The notes beneath the pieces are model-generated. The model worked only from the letters and a program-made list of their open reading frames with translations. It made no database searches and was not told the DNA's origin. Position numbers and translations under genes: made by a program. A DNA stretch of 8,698 bases from contig RFHX01000246.1 in NCBI GenBank assembly GCA_003695725.1, positions 1 to 8,698 of the forward strand, read 5' to 3'. Source of the stretch: J061 sp003695725 [NCBI: Candidatus Schekmanbacteria bacterium]. Its GTDB lineage: Bacteria > Schekmanbacteria > GWA2-38-11. How positions within the stretch are numbered: position 1 is the first letter of the stretch; the number at the start of each line of letters is the position of its first letter. Positions 1 to 7,235 of the stretch are shown here, in pieces.

Positions 1-2
1 AT

Positions 3-68
3 TACGAGATAAATGATAATTTATTGAGAAAGTATAAGTTTGTTTCTTCATATAACTTTTCTTTATAA
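3..68 (+). CDS. Possible C-terminal end of an upstream protein (partial)
   Basis: One forward frame is open from the left edge to a TAA at 66-68, giving about 21 residues that begin YEINDNLL and end in SYNFSL. The other two forward frames stop within the first 17 bases. The stop lies 3 bases before the first ATG of the glycoside hydrolase gene, a spacing typical of genes in one operon. Too little is present for a family call. The alternating charged and aromatic tail resembles the ends of some membrane glycosyltransferases, but that is only an impression. A 21-codon open frame can occur by chance, so the support is mainly positional. Confidence 0.35.
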   Translation, partial: YEINDNLLRKYKFVSSYNFSL

Positions 69-71
69 AAA

Positions 72-3000
72 ATGTTAAACTCATCTTTAATGAAAAAAAT
101 AAAAAGATTTATTCTGTTATCACTTTTTCTTTCTACAATTTTTATCTTTATCTCTGCAAATCTTTCTTTTGCCTCAATTTTTTCCTTTAATCTCTCAGGA
201 GAATGGAAATTGATAGAGACACAGAATAAATCCATTCCTTCTGAAAATATCAAATGGAAAAAGGTTTCTGTGCCCGGCTATATAACAGGACATTATTATC
301 CTTATGCTTGGTATAAAAAAAGTTTCAAAATACCTGAAAGATATGGCAGTGATTTTTTAAAAGGTAAAAAGGTATTTATTGTCTTTGATGCAGTCAAATG
401 GTCAGCAGATGTCTTTATAAATAAAAAATTTGCAGGAAGCCATAAAGGCGGCTTCACTCCTTTTGAAATTGATATAACCCGGCTGATAAAAAAAGAAGGT
501 GAAAACGATGTTCTTGTCAAAGTCTATAATATGCAGAGTGTAATGGAAAACAATAAAAGCAGAAAATTGCTATATCCACCGGGCTGGCACAAGGGCATAA
601 ATCTTCACGGTATATGGGGAAATGTTAGAATTGATATTCGTCCTGAAATATTTATCCAAAATATTTCAATTTTTACATTCGTAAAAAGCAAGAGGATTTC
701 CATTTCTGCTGAGGTAAAAAATTCCTCAAGTAAACCATATACGATAGAATTATTGCATTCAGCCATAAGAAAAGGGAAAAAAGAAATTTCATTCAAAAGT
801 GGAAGAGTTACAATTCCTGCAGGTCAGATGAAAAAAATTTCAACCATTTCAAAATGGGAGTCGCCAAACCTATGGGCACCTGGTTCTCCAATCTTATATG
901 AGCTTGATAGCTCTCTAATTTTAAACGGGAAAAAAATTGACAATAGAAAAGACACTTTTGGATTTAGAGAGTTTACTATTCAAGGAAATGAATTTGCATT
1001 AAATGGCAAAAAAATTCATCTCTTCGGCACTTGCTTCCATATTGCAGATGTCTATGACCATCTGAATCCTCCATCTGCAGAGCGCACTTTTGAACTTTTA
1101 AAATATGCCAATATAAATACAGTGCGCCTTATGGACCAGCCATGGCCCAAGGATTGGTACGATATAGCAGACCGTATGGGAATATTTATAATTGGTGATA
1201 GCGCAATAACTCCTGATGGTTCACAAAAGATTTCTGATTCAAGGTTTTGGGAAAATGCCACTGAACACATAAAATCGAATATTCAAAACAATATCAATCA
1301 TCCTTCCATAATAATCTGGAATCTTTCAAGTGAAATTGACAGCGCATTGAGTCAAAATAAACAGATAAGCAAAGCAGAACTTGAAAGAAAAATGGAAAGA
1401 CTGAAATTTGAAGCTTCTATGATTGACCCTGTTAGGCCAAAGATGAATGAAGGTGTAATGGATTTTGGAAATGCAGACATAGAAAATGTCCATTATCCAC
1501 GAGAGTATGTATACGATTTGAATATGGGAGGAAGCCACTATCAATACCCCAATACAGCCTTCTGGTTTAGATTAGACAAAAAGAGAGGTCTTAGAAAAAA
1601 TCCTAAAATTCCATATTACATCGGAGAAACCCTTTGGGAACCATCAAGAACTCCCGATGGTGACACCGTGTTTGTTGGAGATGATGCTTATATCAATTTT
1701 TTATATTTCAAAGAGCTTGCCAAAGCCAAAGCTCTTCTTATGCAGTTGACAGCATATCGTTTTACTGACTTGCCCGGCGTCAGTCCATGGAATGTCTTTG
1801 AAGAAAAATTTTGGGGATACAGCTGGAACGACAAGCATATTCCTCAAATAACTCCAATGGTTGAGTCATGCAGGAAAGCTTTTGCGCCCATAACCGCTTT
1901 CATCAAAGAATATAATTCCCGCTTTTTTTCAGGTTCCATTCTAAAAAGGAACATTGCGGTATTCAATGACAGTTTCGAAGACAAATTCCTGAAATTAGAA
2001 ATTTCAGTTTCTTTTGATAACAATACAATAACAAAAAAAGCAGATGCGTTCTTTATTAAATCAGGAGACAAGCATTTAGTGAATCTTTCAATTCCTCTTC
2101 CTCATTGTAAAAAGAGAAAAGAATTTTTTCTAAACATAAATATTTTTGACAGAAAGGGGAAAAACCTCTTTTCAGATTCCATTCCCTATTCACTTTTCCC
2201 TGCAAGGAATAATAAACAAATTGAAGATAAAAAAATAAAGATATTCGATCCAGAAAATTCACTATCATTTTTGTCTCTTTCTAATGAATATTTCATAAAC
2301 AATGAAGATTTAAAAAATCTGCAAATAGAGAATATTCTCATTGTTGGAGAAAACGCTTTAAGCAGTCCTTTTCTGCAAAGGAATACGATTAAGGACATCT
2401 CTAACTTTCTTAAAAGAGGAGGGAGAGCTTTAATTCTTAAACAGGAAAAAATTCCTCAAGAAATAGTTTCGATTAAAACAACTCGCCATTCTCCTACTAT
2501 GGTTTATATGAGAGCAAAAGGCCATCCAATTTTCAATGGAATCCAAGAGGATGACCTCTCTTTTTGGAATGGCAACAATATAGTGGCAGAAAAGTGCTTT
2601 TATAAGATTGAAAATAAAAAAATAAGATATTTAGCTGATGCAGGAGGGAAAGGAGGGCTGCTTTATACCCCATTGATTGAACTTTTTTCAGGCAATGGAA
2701 AAGCAGTCCTTTGTCAAATGAATCTTGCAGAAAAATTCAAATCCGAACCCTCAGCCCAAATTATCTTTTCTAATATAATAAACTATCTAAATTCTCAAAA
2801 GGGAAATAATACTCACACCGGAAAAATTTATTATATTGAAGGAAATGATGATTTACTCAAATACTTAAAGGCTTTCGGAATAAATCCAATAGATAGTAGA
2901 AACCAACTGCAGGTTTTAGAACAAGCTTCAAGATGCCTAATGTTTGCAAATCCAAATGCAAAGAGCAGTTTAGTAAATTCAGATATCATTGTAGAAAAAA

Positions 3001-3803
3001 TCAAGGAAGGTAGTATCCTCTACATAAAAGAATTAACACCCTCAACAGTGGGAAAAATTGGAAGATTTTTGCCATACGACATAAAACTTGAAAAACCCAT
3101 ACATTTGCCTCCTTTCATTGTTTCTGATAGTCCTTTTATGTGGGGGATAAGCAATCAGGAATTATATTGGACTTCAGTAAAACCAGGGCTTGCTCAAAAT
3201 CCTCTTCCTCTTAAAAGAGACATTATTCCATTTGCTATACACTTTGAGGATAATCAACTCGATGAGGATTACTCTCAAGAAGAACAAGAAATCGAAATAG
3301 ATAAATCAGCTTTTATTAAAAATTCAAATATCATTTTTGAAATTTCTTCTGAGAAAAGAACAACTGCCAAATTTTCCCTATCGATTAAGCTGTTTAATAA
3401 TAAGAGCCCCCAAAAAATCATATTCTCATTAAAAAATAATCTCTTCCCAAAAGGCAAACCTATGCAGGTATTCACAACCGTCAGCGAAGGTCAAAAAATA
3501 ATTAAATCTTTTCTTCCCATTGAAAAGGGGAAAAACTCAATCTCAATAAAAATTGCCAAAGGAAAAAATAAAAATGTATCAAACATTGAATTATCAAGGT
3601 TATCTTATTCCTTTGTTTCAAATAAAAGCAGAATAATACCTTTGATTTTCCCTATAGGGTTAATTGAAGTCAAATATGGTAGGGGAATGATCATTATAGA
3701 CCAACTCAATTGGGGAAGCGCCTTTCATGATTCTTCAAACTTCAAAAAAATCAAAAGGTTTATAAATACCTTTGTATTGAATCTGACTGAGCAAATTTTT
3801 TAA
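72..3803 (+). CDS. Secreted glycoside hydrolase family 2 protein with C-terminal amidotransferase-like domains
   Basis: This 1243-residue exported protein probably hydrolyses a beta-linked sugar in the periplasm or outside the cell; the substrate cannot be read from sequence. A signal peptide spans residues 1-35 (KKIKRF, then a hydrophobic run, then SFA). The GH2 jelly-roll domain follows (about 38-195: LSGEW, FDAVKWSADVFINKKFAG, GIWGNVRI), then an immunoglobulin-like domain (about 196-300, FGFREF) and a TIM barrel (about 305-620). The predicted acid/base is E421 in HPSIIIWNLSSE and the nucleophile E519 in YYIGETLWE; their spacing of 98 suits GH2. The usual Asn before the acid/base is Ser420. 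Residues about 735-910 look like a class-I glutamine amidotransferase/beta-galactosidase-trimerisation fold (ILIVGENAL, FLKRGGRALIL). Residues about 915-1060 may be a degenerate second copy, followed by a beta-sandwich and a closing segment (GLIEVKYGRGMIIIDQLNW). It is longer than ordinary GH2 enzymes. Neither ATG 72 nor ATG 90 has a Shine-Dalgarno site; ATG 90 gives a more typical signal peptide. Beta-galactosidase, beta-glucuronidase and beta-mannosidase activities remain possible. Confidence 0.9.
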   Translation: MLNSSLMKKIKRFILLSLFLSTIFIFISANLSFASIFSFNLSGEWKLIETQNKSIPSENIKWKKVSVPGYITGHYYPYAWYKKSFKIPERYGSDFLKGKKVFIVFDAVKWSADVFINKKFAGSHKGGFTPFEIDITRLIKKEGENDVLVKVYNMQSVMENNKSRKLLYPPGWHKGINLHGIWGNVRIDIRPEIFIQNISIFTFVKSKRISISAEVKNSSSKPYTIELLHSAIRKGKKEISFKSGRVTIPAGQMKKISTISKWESPNLWAPGSPILYELDSSLILNGKKIDNRKDTFGFREFTIQGNEFALNGKKIHLFGTCFHIADVYDHLNPPSAERTFELLKYANINTVRLMDQPWPKDWYDIADRMGIFIIGDSAITPDGSQKISDSRFWENATEHIKSNIQNNINHPSIIIWNLSSEIDSALSQNKQISKAELERKMERLKFEASMIDPVRPKMNEGVMDFGNADIENVHYPREYVYDLNMGGSHYQYPNTAFWFRLDKKRGLRKNPKIPYYIGETLWEPSRTPDGDTVFVGDDAYINFLYFKELAKAKALLMQLTAYRFTDLPGVSPWNVFEEKFWGYSWNDKHIPQITPMVESCRKAFAPITAFIKEYNSRFFSGSILKRNIAVFNDSFEDKFLKLEISVSFDNNTITKKADAFFIKSGDKHLVNLSIPLPHCKKRKEFFLNINIFDRKGKNLFSDSIPYSLFPARNNKQIEDKKIKIFDPENSLSFLSLSNEYFINNEDLKNLQIENILIVGENALSSPFLQRNTIKDISNFLKRGGRALILKQEKIPQEIVSIKTTRHSPTMVYMRAKGHPIFNGIQEDDLSFWNGNNIVAEKCFYKIENKKIRYLADAGGKGGLLYTPLIELFSGNGKAVLCQMNLAEKFKSEPSAQIIFSNIINYLNSQKGNNTHTGKIYYIEGNDDLLKYLKAFGINPIDSRNQLQVLEQASRCLMFANPNAKSSLVNSDIIVEKIKEGSILYIKELTPSTVGKIGRFLPYDIKLEKPIHLPPFIVSDSPFMWGISNQELYWTSVKPGLAQNPLPLKRDIIPFAIHFEDNQLDEDYSQEEQEIEIDKSAFIKNSNIIFEISSEKRTTAKFSLSIKLFNNKSPQKIIFSLKNNLFPKGKPMQVFTTVSEGQKIIKSFLPIEKGKNSISIKIAKGKNKNVSNIELSRLSYSFVSNKSRIIPLIFPIGLIEVKYGRGMIIIDQLNWGSAFHDSSNFKKIKRFINTFVLNLTEQIF

Positions 3804-3900
3804 AAAAATCTTTATATTAAATTAAAAAAACTGTTAATATTGAACAAAAATCAATTATAGTCAGGAACCTTAAAAAAATTTATATTCCTTTTTTCAATAA
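3804..3900. other. AT-rich spacer between hydrolase and receptor genes
   Basis: These 97 bases are almost entirely A and T. A weak 5-bp inverted repeat (ATTGA at 3839-3843, TCAAT at 3851-3855) is present, but there is no GC-rich stem with a T-run and no well-spaced -35/-10 pair. Either read-through from the hydrolase gene or a weak promoter could supply the receptor mRNA. Confidence 0.4.
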
Positions 3901-3907
3901 ATGGAAT

Positions 3908-3912
3908 GGAGG
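3908..3912 (+). promoter_or_regulatory. Ribosome binding site that sets the receptor start at 3922
   Basis: GGAGG at 3908-3912 lies 9 bases before ATG 3922. It overlaps the coding sequence implied by ATG 3901 and abuts ATG 3913, so neither of those starts could use it. Starting at 3922 also gives a clean signal peptide beginning MCKKIIISFF. Confidence 0.75.
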
Positions 3913-3921
3913 ATGAATTGT

Positions 3922-6645
3922 ATGTGTAAAAAGATTATCATTTCTTTTTTTCTTTTTCAGCTTTTTCTACCACTAAGCATCTCTTTTTCACAAACTACAG
4001 GAAAAGTCAAAGGCACCGTTAAAGACGCTAAGAGCGGAGAAGTTCTTCCCGGCGTTACTATAACTGTTGATGGTACCGATGTAATCACCTTCACTGATGA
4101 AAAAGGCAAATTTGAAATTGAGCTTCCTGAAGGCACATATCACTTGCGTTCAGAATTTTTAGGTTATACGCCTGCCGAAGCTGAAAATGTCGTCGTTTCA
4201 TCTGAAAAGGAAAATATCGTAAACTTTTCATTGAAAGAAATTGAAGCCATTAAAGGAGAAGAGGTAGTTGTTACAGGTGAAAGGATGAATGTCCCTATTT
4301 CCCGTGCGACAGCTTCAGTTGAAGTGGTAAGTTCAAAAAAATTCGAATTGAACGCCGGTGCTGATACTGCAGGGGATATATTAAAGAATACTCCGGGCGT
4401 GCAAATGGAAAGCGTAGGTGGAGCAGGTACAAGAAAAATAATTAAAATTCGAGGTCAAGGGTCACAGGTTGACAGCAATAGAGTGCTCCTTCTCATAGAC
4501 GGCATTCCTGCACAATCTCCAAGGGTAGGCACAGGCGAAATTTCTGACTTTCCAGTTGAGATGATTGAACGAATAGAGGTTATGAAGGGTGCCGCATCAG
4601 CTATTTATGGCGGCACTGCACAAGCTGGGGTAATAAACATAATAACTAAAAAGGGAAGAAAGAAACCTGTTTTCAAATTCAATGCAAAAGTCAGCACCTA
4701 TCAGCATCGAACTAACGCAAATCAGGATTGGACCCAATATTATGGAATATTTCATAGTTGGGGCGGCAAGAATTGGAATTATGCAATCAGTGCTTCCTAC
4801 CTTTTTGCAAAGGGACTGACATATGCCGAAACAAAAAATATTGCAGTATTGCCTGCTAAACAAAGATTCATTTCCGTCAATTATCCCGGATTTCCCGGCT
4901 TCAAACCGAAAGAAAAAGCGACAGCGCCTCCATTTTTCAATCAAGATTTAAATGTATTGGAAGACACTGGAGATTTAGATGACAGTGAAAATTACAATAT
5001 CAATGTAACTTTTGGGGCAACCTTATTTAAAGGAAATAAAATAAATTTGGCATTGGGATATGCTTTTCGAAAAAATCCTCAATCTTTCGGAGTATTAACA
5101 GTGCCTCCTATACAACTTCAAAGCGGAGGTAAAAGGGATTATTTCAATTTTTCCGACAATTGGGAAATCACTCCAAATCTTTCATATAGTTTAAAATTAA
5201 ATCTTGCAAAAATTACAGAAACTGCAGACATGGTATTTTTCTCAAGCGATTTCGTATCAAAAAGAAATGCCGGATATTACAAAAGAAACAATATAGACCC
5301 ATGGACAGATGTTGATTATTATAAAGGCACTGGTATTCCGGGCAATCCTGCCCCCTTTCATTATTTTTCAAAAAATTGGGATATTGACAACTCTATAACT
5401 TTCACTTCAGATATATTGGAAACCAAAGGGAATAGCCTTACCATTGGTCAATCATTCAGATGGGAGAAGGTTGACCTTCCACCGTCAAAAAATATGGGCA
5501 ACCAAATATTCACAGAAACACCGCAGCACAGAAAATTTACTGCCATCTACTTTCAGGATGTTCAGAAATTTGGCAAATTGAATGTAAATATAGGCGGACG
5601 ATGGGAACAAATTACAACATTTATAGATGACTGGGAAGATGAATTTTCACCACGCATCGCCTTAAATTACGAAATTAAACCTGGTACTTCCATAAGAGCA
5701 TCAGTAGGACGTGCATTTAGGCCTCCTGAATATTCACATGTTTATTGGTTAAAAGGGCAGGGCGGAAATCTCTATGGTAATCCTAATCTAAAATATGAAA
5801 TTACTTGGTCATATGAACTTGGATTCAAATTTCTAACGAAATATTTAAGCGGTGATATAGCATATTTTTATAGCCGCTATTCTGATCAAGAAGTTTCCGT
5901 CCCCTTGCTTGCAACAAATCCTGAATTAATCAACCTCAATAATCCGAAAAATGTCAAGTTTTTCAAAATATATAAAAGAAATAGAGAAATACTTGGTGAA
6001 GGTATTGCTAAAGCGGTAGAAGAAGTAATAGATTATTATATCCAAAAGGGATTTGTCACAAAGGACGAACTGATTCTTGAAGCGCAACGAGCAATCACAT
6101 GGATTAACCGTGGTACTTCTGTCCATCAGGGATTTGATGTGAGTTTTGATATTTCAAATCCTTGGCTTCCTGAATTATCCTTTGGTGTAAATTACCTCTT
6201 TGACCGTGCAGTTGCAGAGGGAAGAAATCCATTTGACTTTTCACAGGGTGATGCTCCGAAACCGGTATACGGTATAAACAGCTTAGGAGGGAAAAAATCG
6301 CCGGTCCCCTTAATACTTCTCGAACTTCACGGAAACCGCTTAGTTGAAGTGCCAACCCATACCTTTAGATTAAGAACAAGTTACAGATTCCCATTCGGGC
6401 TTATAGCAACATTAAATGGAAGATTCAAAAGCACAAGCCAATTTAAATCAAGTTATTCTACAAGTGGTTCAATACCTCAACCTGAGCATTGGGTTTGGGA
6501 TTTAGCCTTGGTCCAGCCATTTTTCAATGGAAAGATGAAAGTAAAATTTGCCATTGAAAATATATTCAGCAAACTTTACTATGAAGTTGGAATGATTCCA
6601 TCGAGCGTGGCAAGATATGAATTGGGATTGAGTTGGGAGTTCTAA
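3922..6645 (+). CDS. TonB-dependent outer-membrane receptor with N-terminal carboxypeptidase-regulatory-like domain
   Basis: This 907-residue outer-membrane transporter is expected to take up a scarce or large ligand with energy from TonB-ExbB-ExbD. Residues 1-23 are a signal peptide (cleavage near SFS/Q). Residues about 27-107 are a carboxypeptidase-D-regulatory-like beta domain (GKVKGTVKDAKSGEVLPGVT). A TonB-box-like EEVVVTGER begins at about 113. The plug runs to about 240 (DILKNTPGVQ, LLLIDGIP, MIERIEVMKGAASAIYG, GVINIITKKG). The 22-strand-type barrel fills the rest, with GRAFRPPEYS near 595, NPNLKYEITWSYELG near 622 and a terminal WEF, the aromatic end used in outer-membrane insertion. 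Residues about 680-728 form a charged helical insert in a loop. Length and plug resemble BtuB/CirA/FepA-type receptors more than SusC, and no SusD gene follows. It is 118 bases after the hydrolase stop on the same strand, which suggests glycan uptake, but iron-siderophore or cobalamin transport cannot be excluded. A longer start at 3901 is less likely because the Shine-Dalgarno lies inside it. Confidence 0.9.
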   Translation: MCKKIIISFFLFQLFLPLSISFSQTTGKVKGTVKDAKSGEVLPGVTITVDGTDVITFTDEKGKFEIELPEGTYHLRSEFLGYTPAEAENVVVSSEKENIVNFSLKEIEAIKGEEVVVTGERMNVPISRATASVEVVSSKKFELNAGADTAGDILKNTPGVQMESVGGAGTRKIIKIRGQGSQVDSNRVLLLIDGIPAQSPRVGTGEISDFPVEMIERIEVMKGAASAIYGGTAQAGVINIITKKGRKKPVFKFNAKVSTYQHRTNANQDWTQYYGIFHSWGGKNWNYAISASYLFAKGLTYAETKNIAVLPAKQRFISVNYPGFPGFKPKEKATAPPFFNQDLNVLEDTGDLDDSENYNINVTFGATLFKGNKINLALGYAFRKNPQSFGVLTVPPIQLQSGGKRDYFNFSDNWEITPNLSYSLKLNLAKITETADMVFFSSDFVSKRNAGYYKRNNIDPWTDVDYYKGTGIPGNPAPFHYFSKNWDIDNSITFTSDILETKGNSLTIGQSFRWEKVDLPPSKNMGNQIFTETPQHRKFTAIYFQDVQKFGKLNVNIGGRWEQITTFIDDWEDEFSPRIALNYEIKPGTSIRASVGRAFRPPEYSHVYWLKGQGGNLYGNPNLKYEITWSYELGFKFLTKYLSGDIAYFYSRYSDQEVSVPLLATNPELINLNNPKNVKFFKIYKRNREILGEGIAKAVEEVIDYYIQKGFVTKDELILEAQRAITWINRGTSVHQGFDVSFDISNPWLPELSFGVNYLFDRAVAEGRNPFDFSQGDAPKPVYGINSLGGKKSPVPLILLELHGNRLVEVPTHTFRLRTSYRFPFGLIATLNGRFKSTSQFKSSYSTSGSIPQPEHWVWDLALVQPFFNGKMKVKFAIENIFSKLYYEVGMIPSSVARYELGLSWEF

Positions 6646-6769
6646 TTTAAAAATTACTTGTTGAATAAATTTTCATCCTGTATTATTTTCACATAGTTGG
6701 CCAATAAAAGGGGAAAGTCTTTGACATAATTTCTTTTTTTTGTTAATAGACTGCCTCTTTAAAATCAGT
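6646..6769. other. Spacer between receptor gene and tRNA genes
   Basis: These 124 bases contain the tRNA promoter at 6721-6749. I see no hairpin with a T-run after the receptor stop, so no clear intrinsic terminator for the receptor gene is visible. Confidence 0.5.
6721..6749 (+). promoter_or_regulatory. Promoter of the tRNA-Lys/tRNA-Glu pair
   Basis: A perfect -35 box TTGACA is at 6721-6726. A 17-base spacer separates it from TAATAG at 6744-6749, a partial -10 match preceded by TG at 6741-6742, which makes an extended -10 element. Transcription would start near 6756, about 14 bases before the mature end of tRNA-Lys. A strong housekeeping promoter of this form is usual for stable RNA genes. 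Confidence 0.65.
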
Positions 6770-6842
6770 GGGCCGTTAGCTCAGGTGGTAGAGCATCTGC
6801 CTTTTAAGCAGAGGGTCGCTGGTTCGAGTCCAGCACGGCTCA
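6770..6842 (+). tRNA. tRNA-Lys (anticodon UUU)
   Basis: The 73 bases fold as a full cloverleaf. The acceptor arm GGGCCGT pairs with ACGGCTC (6835-6841, one G-T pair). The D arm is GCTC/GAGC. The anticodon stem TCTGC/GCAGA encloses CTTTTAA with TTT at 6803-6805. The T arm is GCTGG-TTCGAGT-CCAGC and the discriminator is A6842. The 3' CCA is not encoded, so it must be added after processing. It reads AAA/AAG, which are abundant in this AT-rich window. It lies 16 bases before tRNA-Glu and is probably cotranscribed with it. Confidence 0.97.
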
Positions 6843-6858
6843 AACTTCATAAAAGGAT

Positions 6859-6931
6859 GTCCCCATCGTCTAGTGGTCTAGGACACCGGCCTTTCACGCC
6901 GGCAACGGGGGTTCGACTCCCCCTGGGGACG
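6859..6931 (+). tRNA. tRNA-Glu (anticodon UUC)
   Basis: A full cloverleaf is visible. The acceptor arm GTCCCCA pairs with TGGGGAC (6924-6930). The D stem is GTC/GAC. The anticodon stem CCGGC/GCCGG encloses CTTTCAC with TTC at 6893-6895. The T arm is GGGGG-TTCGACT-CCCCC and the discriminator is G6931. CCA is not encoded. It has no promoter of its own in the 16-base gap after tRNA-Lys and very probably shares the transcript from the promoter at 6721. Confidence 0.97.
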
Positions 6932-7042
6932 TGTTTTTGCGGTTTTTTGGATGATATCTTTATTGGCTCTTTCAGGTAACTCCGGGATGTCGGTTTTTTG
7001 GACAACTTATTTCCTTTCTTTTCAATAGGTTATAGAAGTAAA

Positions 7043-7062
7043 AGAAAAAGTGTTCTTTTTTT
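7043..7062 (+). terminator. Possible weak terminator hairpin downstream of the tRNAs
   Basis: AAAAAG (7045-7050) and CTTTTT (7055-7060) form a perfect 6-bp stem around a TGTT loop. It extends by one G-T and one A-T pair. The downstream arm is itself a T-run. The stem is nearly all A-T, so it is weak by the usual standard, and it sits over 110 bases after tRNA-Glu. It could end tRNA read-through. Confidence 0.25.
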
Positions 7063-7133
7063 GGACATTTCTCAGCAATTTAGCTTGATTTCATTTTGGT
7101 AAATTTCCAGTCCCCTTTTTTATCTATCTCATT

Positions 7134-7159
7134 GAATTATTTAGATAATTTAATAATTC
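7134..7159. repeat. AT-rich inverted repeat upstream of the sigma-54-type promoter
   Basis: GAATTATT (7134-7141) and AATAATTC (7152-7159) are perfect reverse complements separated by 10 bases. A nested 6-bp repeat AATTAT/ATAATT (7135-7140, 7145-7150) also fits. It is centred about 58 bases upstream of the predicted transcription start. It may be an operator or activator site, but AT-rich DNA gives such palindromes by chance. Confidence 0.35.
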
Positions 7160-7177
7160 TTATTTCATACTGGTCCT

Positions 7178-7195
7178 TTGGCATCAAATTTGCTT
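7178..7195 (+). promoter_or_regulatory. Sigma-54 (RpoN) -24/-12 promoter
   Basis: TTGGCATCAAATTTGCTT matches the sigma-54 consensus TTGGCAC-N5-TTGCW closely. The GG at 7180-7181 and GC at 7192-7193 have exactly 10 bases between them, as required for the -24 and -12 elements. The predicted start is near 7205, leaving a leader of about 31 bases before the ATG at 7236. Such promoters need an enhancer-binding activator; none is encoded in the window. Confidence 0.6.
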
Positions 7196-7218
7196 AAATA
7201 ATCTTATAAGATTAAAAA

Positions 7219-7224
7219 GAGGTG
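7219..7224 (+). promoter_or_regulatory. Ribosome binding site of the 29-codon frame
   Basis: GAGGTG at 7219-7224 complements the 16S rRNA 3' end and lies 11 bases before ATG 7236; a second purine stretch GGAAAGG follows. This is a better site than that of the glycoside hydrolase gene, which argues that the short frame is translated. Confidence 0.5.
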
Positions 7225-7235
7225 GAAAGGCAAAA

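Larger units (their letters stand above)
6932..7177. other. Gene-free stretch after the tRNA pair
   Basis: No coding frame with a ribosome binding site is visible on either strand, and there is no further tRNA. It holds T-runs just after tRNA-Glu (6934-6938, 6943-6948), three short copies of a TTTTTTGGA word, an A/T hairpin at 7043-7062 and an AT-rich palindrome at 7134-7159. It ends at the sigma-54-type promoter. Confidence 0.6.

Noticed and set aside
2-253. 83-codon reverse reading frame at the left edge
   Set aside because: It overlaps the signal peptide and first domain of the hydrolase gene, is of low complexity, and has no supporting motif.
3901-3921. Receptor start at ATG 3901 or ATG 3913
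   Set aside because: The only Shine-Dalgarno (3908-3912) would lie inside or directly against these starts; ATG 3922 has the right spacing and a better signal peptide.
4597-4944. 115-codon reverse reading frame
   Set aside because: It lies wholly inside the receptor gene on the opposite strand, has no recognisable domain or ribosome binding site, and the receptor frame is strongly supported.
3922-6645. SusC-type receptor
   Set aside because: The length, plug motifs and absence of a SusD gene fit BtuB/CirA-like receptors better; the N-terminal regulatory-like domain alone does not define SusC.
6770-6931. tRNA genes as an integration site of a mobile element
   Set aside because: I found no duplicated tRNA 3' end, integrase gene or flanking inverted repeats in the window.
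6740-6979. 79-codon forward reading frame
   Set aside because: It runs straight through both tRNA genes and has no ribosome binding site, so it is a by-product of tRNA sequence.
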